Positions 42,789 through 52,166 of a stretch of DNA of 64,000 nt are shown piece by piece. The position numbers and the translations under genes are program-made. The DNA comes from Euclidia mi (lineage: Eukaryota; Arthropoda; Insecta; Lepidoptera; Erebidae). The notes beneath the pieces were generated by a model. It was not told the DNA's origin. It saw nothing but the letters and a program-made list of their open reading frames with translations, and ran no database searches. The number at the start of each line of letters is the position of its first letter. The stretch's first letter is position 1. Location of the stretch: assembly GCA_944739405.2 (NCBI GenBank), contig OX123182.2, forward strand, positions 93,488,051-93,552,050, in the 5' to 3' direction.

Positions 42789-42903
42789 GGAAGTAGAATA
42801 CATTCATCATTTTTAATAGATAATCTGAAATGTAATCATCGTTTTGAATAGAGAGTATTGGGGGGTCTGGATGGCAATCCAGACCCCCAAATACTCTCCT
42901 ACT
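42789..42903 (-). repeat. Polinton right terminal inverted repeat with terminal hairpin
   Basis: Reverse complement of the left end apart from a few substitutions and the left-side 45-bp duplication. It also ends in a self-complementary stretch, here with one mismatch in the stem (CCCCCAAATACT instead of CCCCCCAATACT). Confidence 0.9.
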
Positions 42904-43396
42904 GTTTACCTATTAAATAGTACAACCAGTCAGCATCTGTCAGAGAACCATTATCGTGCACTGTAGACTTAAAACTTGCATAGAATAACGGCCAATTTCG
43001 TATATCTCCGTCAAACGACATAATCTCAATTGGCGGTAATCTCGGTTTGCGGGCAACGGGCTCTGCTGAACATTTACCCTCCAATTGCGATTGTATACGC
43101 TTAATAATACAATAAAGATCTTCGAATGCGGTATACGCCTGATAGTTCGGTTTTTCATCAGGATTGATAGAAAGTAATCTTGCGTTATAATCGTCTAACA
43201 ACTTATGAAAATCTGTTCGAATACTATCTACTGTTATACAATAACTGAGAAATGCTTCGCTATTACTGTCAGACATAGATGCGGTTTTTGATCGTTCATA
43301 GATATTTTGGATGCGCTCAAATAAAATATTGCGTTTCGCTTCTAAGATTGTCATCTCTTTGTCTTCCGACACGCGTGACTTCTTTTGTTGTGACAT
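42904..43396 (-). pseudogene. gag: First 164 codons of BEL gag, cut by the Polinton end
   Basis: The frame starts at the same ATG context as the left copy (ATGTCACAACAAAAG) and is identical except for Arg to Trp in the TDAD(R/W)LYYLIGK block. It then runs into the Polinton terminus and stops within two codons (stop at 42899-42901). Confidence 0.9.
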
Positions 43397-43551
43397 GCTT
43401 ACGTAAGTATAAGCTAATGAGAACGAAACAAAATAAGAATATCTAATGTATCTATTATTTTACCTAAGTAGGCTAATTAGGCAACACTTTAGAGCTGAGG
43501 AAATAAAAGTTGATTGAAATATGAGATTTATAAGACAACTATGATAGTTGC
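42904..43551 (-). repeat. 648-bp direct repeat flanking the Polinton, right copy
   Basis: Second copy of 18146-18793. It begins immediately at the Polinton end without filler. To its right the sequence continues as BEL leader and LTR-like repeat, so this copy is joined to the 5' end of the BEL element. Confidence 0.88.
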
Positions 43552-44227
43552 AGAAATAATAATTTAATAAGTAGGTAGCTACATAAAAGTTTACCTACTA
43601 ATGCGCGCGGAAATAACCATGTGACGGTTATATGAATATATTAGGAGTATAGCTAGGTGCTATAACTGCCTAGGTATAGCGGTATAACGTATAAAACGTA
43701 AATGAATCCGACTCGTATGGATCAAAAAAATGGTTCGGCGTTACACCGAAACCGTAGGGTTCTAGGCGACTTGGAGAAGGAAATGGACTGTATACAAAGG
43801 ATAGCGGGTTTAGCCGCCTAGGAGGGAATAAGGGCGGAGGAGGTGATTGAGTGGGTATAGGATATTTCCAGGATGGAAGGCACTTACCTTATTCAGCCTT
43901 CTTCGTTTCTTGTCCTCCTGGTGGTTTCGCGATGCAGCTGCTTGTTTTCACTAGCACTCACGAGCGGGTTTTCCTTGGTGGAAGCGGCAAAATCACATAC
44001 AGCGGCGCGGCGCGGAGCGGTATCGAGACGGCGTTCTTTGCGAGCGGAATGTTCGAGACTGTCCGTCGCGTTCACGATCGCGGCGACGAAATCAGGCGCA
44101 AGGCAGTGCCTCTTCCAGGGAGAGGGAAAGAGAGGGACGGAAATATGATATCGCTCGCACTAGACAAGCGTGGAACGATTCATGTTGATGCGATTAGTTG
44201 TAGATAGGAAGGTAGATGGCGCTACCA
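43552..44227 (-). repeat. BEL 5' LTR and leader candidate
   Basis: 43745-44227 repeats 14739-15219 with about 1 percent visible difference. On the minus strand it begins TGGTAGCGCC at 44227. 43552-43744 has no match on the left side and may be the end of the LTR plus primer-site region. The Gypsy element starts only 8 bp to the right. Confidence 0.6.
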
Positions 44228-44234
44228 ATTGTAT

Positions 44235-44653
44235 TGTTACGAATGGCAATAATTGAAAATAACGCCATCTATCGGTGAATGGGAGAACTAGATGAGATTA
44301 GATGTATCGGTGGTTTAAAGCTGTTTCATCTATCCTCTAATAGATGGCGTTGCTGTAAATAGAACAATGACCGCAAGCTACCAGAACTTTCATGATGCGT
44401 CTCGAAAATACTAGTTATGTGTTCCGGCCGGTATAAATACCGCGCAGACGGGCGAGAAAGGACAGTAACAATTGAATATCGGAGCGATAATCATCAAGCG
44501 AAGGGAAGTTAGTCGGAAGTGTTTAGTGGTGTTTCTAGTAGTGTGTTTTATTAGTGTTGAGAAATAAGTGTGTATAGTGTTTTTGTTAGTAAATAAAGTG
44601 CAGTTTTTCTGGCATAGTGTATATAATTTATCACCGGACCCCAGCTCGTAACA
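44235..44653 (+). repeat. Gypsy 5' LTR
   Basis: 419 bp with a TATAAATACCGCGCAGACGG promoter-like stretch near 44434 and AATAAA near 44591. Confidence 0.92.
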
Positions 44654-44656
44654 AAT

Positions 44657-44673
44657 TGGTGTCAGAAGTGGGA
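44657..44673 (+). promoter_or_regulatory. Gypsy primer-binding site
   Basis: TGGTGTCAGAAGTGGGA begins three bases after the 5' LTR. It resembles the tRNA-Leu-type site I recall for Mdg3-like Gypsy elements. The tRNA identity is from memory. Confidence 0.65.
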
Positions 44674-44679
44674 TAAATT

Positions 44680-45978
44680 ATGCCGGTTATGCCGAAGGAA
44701 GAAACTGAAGGAGTGCGTACCAGGAACCAGCGCCAGCAAGACCTGGACCAGAGACGCTTCGGAGACGTTCCTTCTCCATCGTCTGGTGGACCAGGTGACT
44801 CCGCGGCTGCAGTGGAGCCTGCAAGCGCCTCACACTCCGTGATGGTGCCTGACATCGCGGCTCTGATGGCGTCCATGCAGGAGCAGACCCGCCGTCAGGA
44901 GGAGCAGGCTCACCGTCAGGAGGAGCAGTCTCGCCGTCAAGAGGAGCACGCACGCCGCCTGGAGAAACAGCTTCAGCGCGACAAGGAGGAGCAGGCTCGC
45001 CGTCAAGAGGAGCAGGACCGCCGTCAACAGGAGCAGGCTCGCCGTCAAGAGGAGCAGGCTCGCCGTCAAGAGGAGCACGCGCGCCGCCTAGAGGAACAGC
45101 TGCAGCGCGACAAGGAGGAGCACGCCCGCCATCTGGAGGAACAGCTGATGCTCATGAAAGACCTCAGCTCCGCAGTGGGGAAGGAGTTGAAGGCGGTCAA
45201 GGAGAAATTTCATCAGCACGAGGCCCGTATCAGCGACGTAGAGATGCTCGTGCACGACATGCTTGAGACTCGCGTCGCCTCTATAGAGAAGCGTGTACAT
45301 GACCACGACGGGACCTGTGTTGCTGAAGTGGAGAAGAAATTGCGTGGGCTCAAAGTGACACCAGCGACTGTAGCGCCCTCACCTCGTGGATTTAAGGTTC
45401 CACTATTTGATGGCTCGTCAGCATGGTCTGCATACAAGATCCAGTTCGAAGCTGTGATGCGATCGAATGGGTGGACCAAAGAACAGGCCTTAACCACCCT
45501 AACGCTCCTGGAGGCGCTGGAGGCGAGATACGGTGACGCGCACCTTGAACACGTTTATCGTGCTCAGCTGAAGGACAGGACACAACGCACCGGAGAAACT
45601 CTGCAGCAGTGGGCTCTAGAGGTGGAAAAGCTGGTCAGGAAGGCATACCAGTCGTCACCTGCGCTTATTGACGGGAACCTCGTACAGGCGTTAACGGATG
45701 GGATCCGGGACCTGGAGGTAAGAGCAGCAGTGAGGCTTGGGCACTTCAAGGACCTCAAGGACGCCTTGGCCCACGCTCTGGAGGTGGAAGTAGTGCGACG
45801 CGACGATCGAGGTCACCGCATCAGGGAAGTTGTGTCGTCACCTCGGTGCTACAATTGCGGGGAAAGAGGCCATATCCGCTTGAGCTGCCCAAAACGTAAG
45901 CAGCACGGTGATACCCTGTCTCTACCAAAGGGGTCACTTGATGTGCCTGCCAGGCAGCGAGAGCAGGGAAACGAGTAG
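44680..45978 (+). CDS. gag: Gypsy Gag with long repetitive coiled coil and zinc knuckle
   Basis: 432 residues, intact. Residues about 65-155 are a highly charged coiled coil made of imperfect QEEQARR/EEHARRLEEQL repeats. The capsid-like region follows (FKVPLFDGSSAWSAYKIQFE, then WALEVEKLVRKAYQ and EAL-ARYGD). Near the C-terminus is a CCHC zinc knuckle, CYNCGERGHIRLSC. Gag packages the RNA into particles. The start is the first ATG after the primer site. GC content and codon use are higher than in the surrounding AT-rich DNA. The protease lies in another frame 20 bp downstream of the Gag stop, so a frameshift or reinitiation would be needed. Confidence 0.92.
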   Translation: MPVMPKEETEGVRTRNQRQQDLDQRRFGDVPSPSSGGPGDSAAAVEPASASHSVMVPDIAALMASMQEQTRRQEEQAHRQEEQSRRQEEHARRLEKQLQRDKEEQARRQEEQDRRQQEQARRQEEQARRQEEHARRLEEQLQRDKEEHARHLEEQLMLMKDLSSAVGKELKAVKEKFHQHEARISDVEMLVHDMLETRVASIEKRVHDHDGTCVAEVEKKLRGLKVTPATVAPSPRGFKVPLFDGSSAWSAYKIQFEAVMRSNGWTKEQALTTLTLLEALEARYGDAHLEHVYRAQLKDRTQRTGETLQQWALEVEKLVRKAYQSSPALIDGNLVQALTDGIRDLEVRAAVRLGHFKDLKDALAHALEVEVVRRDDRGHRIREVVSSPRCYNCGERGHIRLSCPKRKQHGDTLSLPKGSLDVPARQREQGNE

Positions 45979-45998
45979 AAGCCAGGACTGCGGGGCGG

Positions 45999-46661
45999 GT
46001 GCTGGCTGGTAATGGAAGAGCCCCAAGTATCTCGATCTCGCAATCATGTGACGGGAACAGCCTGATCATCGAAGGCGAAATTAACAGAATACCATGCAAG
46101 CTGACATTGGACACGGGTGCTTCTCGGACAGTCATCGGTTTCCATCTAGCAAGACGGGTTCTTCGGGGCTGCTTCAGGAACAATGAAAGTGTGAATCTGA
46201 GAACAGCTACCGGTCAGCACATAACCGTCCGAGGTGAAATGGAGGTGGATCTGAAGCTAGGCAACAAAGTTTACCGTCACAATGTCATCGTGGCCGATAT
46301 AGTGGACGACTGCATCTTGGGCCTAGACTTCATGCGGAAATATCGCTGCGAGATCGATGTTAACCAGGGAGTCATGAAGTGTGGCTCGGAAGAAGTCTTC
46401 AAGGAAGGTGCAACTTCACGAAAAGTGTACTGCCTGAAGAATGTAATTCTTCACCCGCGGTCGGAAACGGTTGTACCAGTTTGTTTACCAGAGAATTCTG
46501 GTCGAGGGAACCGCTGCGTACTAATCGAAGGCCTAGAGAAAGAGGCCTCGTGGAAGATTGCACGAACCTTGGTAAGGGGTACCAAAGTTTCATCAGTACG
46601 CGCACTGAATGTAAGTGACAAGGAAGTGTCGCTCAAGAAAGGGACGGAATTGGGCCTATGA
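45999..46661 (+). pseudogene. pol: Gypsy protease and pol N-terminus
   Basis: Contains LTLDTGASRTVIG, the aspartic protease active site, and ILGLDFMRKY, the second conserved block. The frame ends at 46661. The pol sequence continues in another frame from about 46615. Start choice is uncertain because this region is normally expressed as a fusion. Confidence 0.85.
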
Positions 46662-47925
46662 AGAAGCGGCTTGGATGCGTAGATCTCAAGAGCAACCTAC
46701 CAACGCCCAGGTTCAGGGTGCACGATTCCACGTGTCTTCACTTTTGGAGGACTGCCAAATTACCCTGTCAGAGGAAGAGAAGACCAAGGCTAAGAAGATG
46801 TTAAACCGGTTCGCCGATATTTTCTCGACCAGTGATGCCGACATAGGGAAGACAGCACTAGTCCAGCACAAAATAAACACGGGAAGTGAAGCACCGATTC
46901 GCCAGCGACCAAGACGTGTGCCAGTGGCACGGGAACATAAAGTGGAAGCTATGATCGACGGTATGGTGAAAGAAGGCGTAATCGAGCCTTTGTCCAGCCC
47001 GTGGTGCTCTCCGGTGGTGTTAGTTAAGAAGAAGGATGGCAGCATGCGCTTCTGTGTAGACTACCGGCGATTAAATGACATCACAAAGAAGGACAGAGAA
47101 GGATACGCTGACGGGGATGAAGTGGTTTTCTACCTTAGACCTAAAAAGTGGCTACTGGCAGGTGGAAATAGATCCTCGAGACAAAGAAAAGACGGCATTC
47201 TCCACAGGCAAAGGATTGTGGCAATTTAACGTCATGCCCTTTGGATTGTGCAACGCTCCGGCTACTTTTGAGAGACTGATGGAGCGAGTGCTTATGGGAC
47301 TGATTGGAGACGCCTGCCTGGTCTACTTGGATGACTTCATCATTGTGGGGCGCACCTTCCAGGATCACCTTCGAAACTTGGAGCAAGTGCTGTCAAAGAT
47401 ACGAGGAGCTAATTTGAAGCTGAGTCCGAAGAAATGCGCGTTATTCAGACGGCAAGTGAATTTTCTAGGACATGTGGTCTCGGAGAACGGTATTCAAACT
47501 GACCCAGATAAGATCATTGCCGTGAAGGAATGGCCAGTTCCAGAGAAAAAAACGCAGGTCAGAGTATTCCTCGGATTATGCTCCTACTACCGACGGTTTG
47601 TGAAGAACTTTGCTGACATTGCTCGACCTCTTCATAAGCTCACCGAAGACAGAGTGTAGTTCTGTTGGAATGAGAGCTGTGACGTTGCATTCCAGAAGCT
47701 CAAGGAACATCTGTGTACTGCACTGCTATTCTAGGCTATCCTGACAATGAGCATGAATTCATAGTTGACACAGATGCCAGTAACACCAGAATTGGCAGCG
47801 TGCTGCCACAGAGGAAGGGTGATCAAGAAGTTGTTATAGCATACTTCAGCAAGGCGTTATCCAAACCCGAAAGAAACTACTGCGTCACCAGGCGGAAACT
47901 CTTGGCTGTAGTAAAGACGTTGTAG
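46615..47925 (+). pseudogene. pol: Gypsy reverse transcriptase and RNase H, broken
   Basis: Frame 1 has VKEGVIEPLSSPWCSPVVLV and MRFCVDYRRLND. A short deletion near 47090 removes the YPLPRID block and shifts the frame. The next frame continues WFSTLDLKSGYWQVEI, FGLCNAPATFERLME and catalytic VYLDDFIIVG, then FLGHVVSENGI. A TAG at 47657-47659 ends it. RNase H follows from 47713 with EFIVDTDASNTRIGSVL and VIAYFSKALSKPERNYC and stops at 47925. The RT active-site aspartates are kept, but the frame breaks make it non-functional. Confidence 0.9.
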
Positions 47926-48034
47926 CACTTCAGCAAATATTTGTTGGGCCGCAAATTCCATCTGCGAACCGACCATGCAGCGCTGAAATGGCTATATTCA
48001 ATTTAAGGACCCAGAAGGACAAGTAGCCAGATGG

Positions 48035-49527
48035 ATGGAACTACTGCAAGAGTTTAATTTTGTAATACAACATCGCAGCGGCAAGTCCCATGGTAACGCA
48101 GATGCCCTATCGCGTAGGCCGTGTCCCGACCAGTGCGAGCACTGTACCCGACAGGAAGCAAAGCAGGCAGCATTAGTGAGGATGTTGAAGACAGATCTGA
48201 GCGACGAATGGAAAGAAGCATTGCAGAGTGATCAGCAAGACGACAAGGACATACAGCCGATTCTCGAATGGAAGAAATAAGACGCTCCTAGGCCCAAATG
48301 GAGTGATATCGCAGCAATGAGCCCTATCACCAAGAGTTATTGGGCACAGTGGGAAAGCTTGGTTGTCCAGGATGGAGTTCTGTGCCGCAAATGGGAAAAC
48401 GCTCGCGGTAACCATTGCCATTTACAAATGGTAGTGCCTAGAACTAAGGTGCCGGAAGTCTTGCAGCTTAATCACAATGGTGCTTGGGAGGTCACATGGG
48501 AGTAAAGAAGACGCTTACTAAGATCCGAGAGCAGTTTTATTGGCTCCACTGTCGGGATGACGTCGAGGATTGATGCCGCAGATGCACAAGTTGTGCGGCT
48601 GTGAAGGGGCCACATACTCGTAGCAGAGGTGCATTAAAGGTGTACAATATGGGAGCCCCATGGGAGCGCATAGCCTTGGATGTCGCTGGGCCGTTTCCTG
48701 AGAGCCAGGATGGAAACAAATACTTCTTGGTTGTGATGGATTACTTCACGAAGTGGCCTGAAGTGTTTGCAATCCCAAATCAAGAAGCTACCACAGTGGC
48801 CGATAAGCTGGTGCATGAAGTCTTTTGTCGGTTCGGGGTGCCCTTGGAAATCCACAGTGATCAAGGCCGGAACTTCGAATTTGAGGTGTTCAAGGAGACT
48901 TGTCGCGTGATGGGTGCACATTAAACCAGGGCCACGGCTTATCACCCGCAATCAGATGGCATGGTTGAACGATTTAACCAATCACTGGAACGGTACCTGG
49001 CGAAGGTGGTGGAGAGCAAACAAAGAGATTGGGATAAGCACATCCAACCATTTCTCCTGTCATATCGCAGTGCGGTTCACGAAACCACAATAATAACACC
49101 AGCTTTTGCCAATTTCGGTAGAGAACTACGTTTACCTGCAGACTTAATCACCGGTATTCCACCAGAATCTCCACGCAATATAACGGATTACGCGACCGAG
49201 CTTCGCAACAAGATGAACGACGTATACGAGCACATCAGGGAGTCAGGACAAAAGATGTCTGAAAAGATGAAGACTCGCTACGATCGGAAGTCGAACAACA
49301 AAGGGTTCGATGAGGGATCATTGGTGTGGCTTCATAACCCAGTACGAAGCAAAGGAAAATCGCCTAAGTTACAATCCAGATGGGACGGGCAATATCGCAT
49401 AATTACCAGGATGATTGACGTCACCTATCGAATCCAGAAGGGGTCGCGCGATGCACCGAAGATAGTTCATGTGGACCGGTTGGCTCGTTACTATGGGTCC
49501 AATGTTGTTCGAGACGAACACGTTTAA
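48035..49527 (+). pseudogene. pol: Gypsy integrase, broken
   Basis: The tail of RNase H and the connection (IQHRSGKSHGNADALSRRPC) are followed by two stops. Integrase core from 48601: WERIALDVAGPFPES, YFTKWPEVFAIPNQEA, IHSDQGRNFE, a TAA at 48922-48924, then in the same frame the conserved Glu in MVERFNQSLERYLAK. The C-terminal part has KSNNKGFDEGSLVWLHNP and a WDGQYRI block. Triad residues are present, but stops near 48280, 48505 and 48924 disable it. Confidence 0.9.
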
Positions 49528-49538
49528 GAGGGAGGCCG

Positions 49539-49970
49539 TGTTACGAATGGCAATAATTGAAAATAATGCCATCTATCGGTGAATGGGAGAACTAGATGAG
49601 ATATGATGTATCGGTGGTTTAAAGCTGTTTCATCTATCCTCTAATAGATGGCGTTGCTGTAAATAGAACAAACTAGAATGACCGCAAGCTACCAGAACTT
49701 TCATAATGCGTCTCGAAAATACTAGTTATGTGTTCCGGCCGGTATAAATAACGCGCAGACGGGCGAGAAAGGACAGTAACAATTGAATATCGGAGCGATA
49801 ATCATCAAGCGAAGGGAAGTTAGTCGGAAGTGTTTAGTGGTGTTTCTAGTAGTGTGAAATAAGTGTGTTTTATTAGTGTTGAGAAATAAGTGTGTATAGT
49901 GTTTGTGTTAGTAAATAAAGTTTTTCTGGCATAGTGTATATAATTTATCACCGAACCCCAGCTCGTAACA
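49539..49970 (+). repeat. Gypsy 3' LTR
   Basis: 432 bp. It differs from the 5' LTR by small insertions such as a repeated GAAATAAGTGTG segment near 49857 and several substitutions. Confidence 0.92.
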
Positions 49971-51972
49971 GTATAAGCAATAGTTCCATAAATGTAGTTT
50001 GGCTGTGGCATGCAAACTAGTGTGTTTTATTAATACTTTTGTAAGTGGTTTTCTTCAACCACGAAAAGCCGTCGCAAATATTTATTAGTTGTGACTTGTG
50101 ACCATGGTTTTATTCATAAATAATAAAATTGTGCTTGACGAGATTTAATACTGTCAATCAGAGCAACTCCGTATAGGTGATGGAAAACACGATCGTTTAT
50201 GCATGTAAAAAGTGCTAAGAAAACTTTGACAGCAAAAAGTGCTTTATGCCGTCAAGATAGATCAACCAAATCACTTAGAAAAGTAAACAGAAAACTACAT
50301 GAACGTTGTTACAAATGTTAGATAGCAATTGGTCGGGAAAGAAAGGTTGTATTGCCCAGTTTTACTGGCACTGGAGTTACCTAGTAGGGATTAAACATCC
50401 GTCGTTACAAAGAGGCTTACTACGTACGCTGTGACGCGCGTCAAAACTATCCGATATACTGTTTGATGTGGATATTCTTACTTCCGACGTGCGAAGGGTT
50501 AAGATGGAAATAATGAAAGTTCCATCTGTTTCTAAATGTTTGAGGAAAATATTACGAATGTAGTTTACTTTCTGCTTTTATTTGTTACATAGGAATAAAA
50601 AAGGGCTTGCCTGTAACTTTAGACAAGTCACTGCAACGACTTTACTAGTCGAAAATTACTTCTTAAATAAAGTCTGCCTTCTTCAAAGAGCTGTGAATAA
50701 ATAGTTTAAATATATTCATGTAAACACAAACTATAAATTTATGGCAACAAAGTATTGTAAATCTTAAAGCTTGAAGTTTGATAAGTAGTACAGAACAAAG
50801 TTCAGGTAGTTTGCGAGTGAGCCAACTTAAGTAATAAATACATTTTAAAAATTATGTAATGTTCTTCCGTTTTAAACATTTTTGTAATAACGTTCCTATT
50901 TCGTGTATTAGACTACTGGGTTAAATGTATGTTGAATGGTGACTGCTTTGGAGAATACATCGGGCTTTAGGTTTTTGTAATGTGAAATCTTCATATTACA
51001 CAAACATAAACGCCGACATCTGGCTACACCGGTTGGTACTTGTTTCTTATTTGTTCTTCTAGTCATGGTTGATAGCTTGCAGAAATAAAATGAGGAAATT
51101 TGAAAAATCATGGTGATATGATGTGAATATTTTGATAAAATTTAAATAAAATCTTTAACCTTTTTTAAATCGCAGAACTCGGTAACTTACTTGGAACTTA
51201 GATTATACTATTACAAACTTGTCTATAACAGTAATAACCTCCTTAAGTATATTGAAACTTAAATTAGAAAAGAATAAGAATATTTAACTACCAAGTTTAC
51301 CTTAGAGGGCATTTAATTGTTTTACCGTTCAAAAGATAGAGGGTTTCAATTTTAATACGCACGATTAAAAATGGCGTGTTCTTCGTTCGGACCACTGAGT
51401 TTCGAACTACATACAAAATTCCTGGTTCGGCTCGAACAATATGCTGCCTTCGTCTCAAAACATAATTTTAATAATTTTCAAATTCTCGATTCGTCCTATT
51501 TTATATTCCTTGTAGGGCCCATATTTTTGTTGTATGGGTTTTACTTGTTTTTTGTACTATCAGCAACAAAGACTTATGCTTATGTCACTAAATATTTAAT
51601 CTAAATAGAACATTTTACCTGATAGAACATAATTTGTTTTTTTTTTTAATATTTTGACTGTAGTGAAGATAGTCCACGGCATATAGATGATGTTTATTGA
51701 AAAATTAAAAAGTGTACTACTTTATATTTATGTTGTCCGTATTTTTGAAGTACTTGGAATTCGGTCCGAAGCAGGAATTCTAAACTGCTACGAGACAAAC
51801 TAATATTTTTTTGGAATGTGGTCAGAAACTTCGGTCCGAACGAAGAACAAACTTTAAAAGGTTTTAAAAATGTTTCTTGGATAACGTCACTTTAATTGGT
51901 GATGGACTATGGAGTATTTACCTAATGATTTTTTATTTTGCGAATCGGACAAGAGGTGGAGATGACTTAAGC
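49971..51972. other. Non-coding stretch, no recognised feature
   Basis: Only chance frames, the longest 77 codons at 51371-51604 with one hydrophobic stretch and no support for a gene. Confidence 0.5.
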
Positions 51973-52166
51973 GGCGTCCTCAAATCAGATTAGAGACATT
52001 CTAAAAAAAGACATAGAAGTAAACTAAACTAAAAGCATGCTGATAATTTCTCAAAGTTTCTAGTTTTATTAGAGTGAATAAAGCAAGAGAGAAATTGAGA
52101 GAGTTTGGATCGCTGCAAATGGCGGCCCGTAATTTCTACCTTTCCTTTCGAGCAACAGGCGTGAGT
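51973..52166 (+). repeat. RTE-like LINE 3'-end fragment
   Basis: Matches 55436-55612 (AGATTAGAGACATTCTAAAA here, AGATTAGAGACATCCTAAAA there; GATCGCTGCAAATGGCG and CAACAGGCGTGAG at the end). It is diverged and 5'-truncated. Confidence 0.75.

Larger units (their letters stand above)
18805..42903. mobile_element. Polinton/Maverick (virus-like DNA transposon) with nested insertions
   Basis: Terminal inverted repeats start AGTAGGAGAGTATT at 18805 and end with the complement at 42903. The genes inside are the Polinton hallmark set: protein-primed polymerase B, integrase, packaging ATPase, adenovirus-like protease and major capsid protein, with a minor capsid candidate and further proteins. All except one gene are on the minus strand. 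Younger insertions inside are a CR1-like LINE fragment (30628-31645), a SINE (33213-33542), a SINE-like piece (33700-33990) and a 7.7-kb LTR element (34499-42231). Without them the element is about 15 kb, in the usual 15-20 kb range. The expected 6-bp target duplication is absent (CTATGT left, GTTTAC right). Most genes are intact, so the copy is fairly young. Confidence 0.95.
44235..49970 (+). mobile_element. Gypsy-like LTR retrotransposon, nearly complete but with broken pol
   Basis: LTRs at 44235-44653 and 49539-49970 both begin TGTTACGAATGGC and end CTCGTAACA. GTAT occurs immediately outside on each side (44231-44234, 49971-49974) as a 4-bp target duplication. Internal order is gag, protease, RT, RNase H, integrase, the Ty3/Gypsy order. 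A polypurine tract (AAGAGGGAGG, about 49526-49535) precedes the 3' LTR. Gag is intact, pol has several stops and shifts. The two LTRs differ by substitutions and small tandem duplications, so it is older than the LARD-like element. Confidence 0.95.

Noticed and set aside
18805..42903. Endogenous large DNA virus rather than transposon
   Set aside because: Gene set, size without insertions and terminal inverted repeats all fit a Polinton. No additional viral replication genes are present.
51371..51604. Small membrane protein
   Set aside because: Single short frame in AT-rich DNA with one hydrophobic run. No promoter or homolog recognised.
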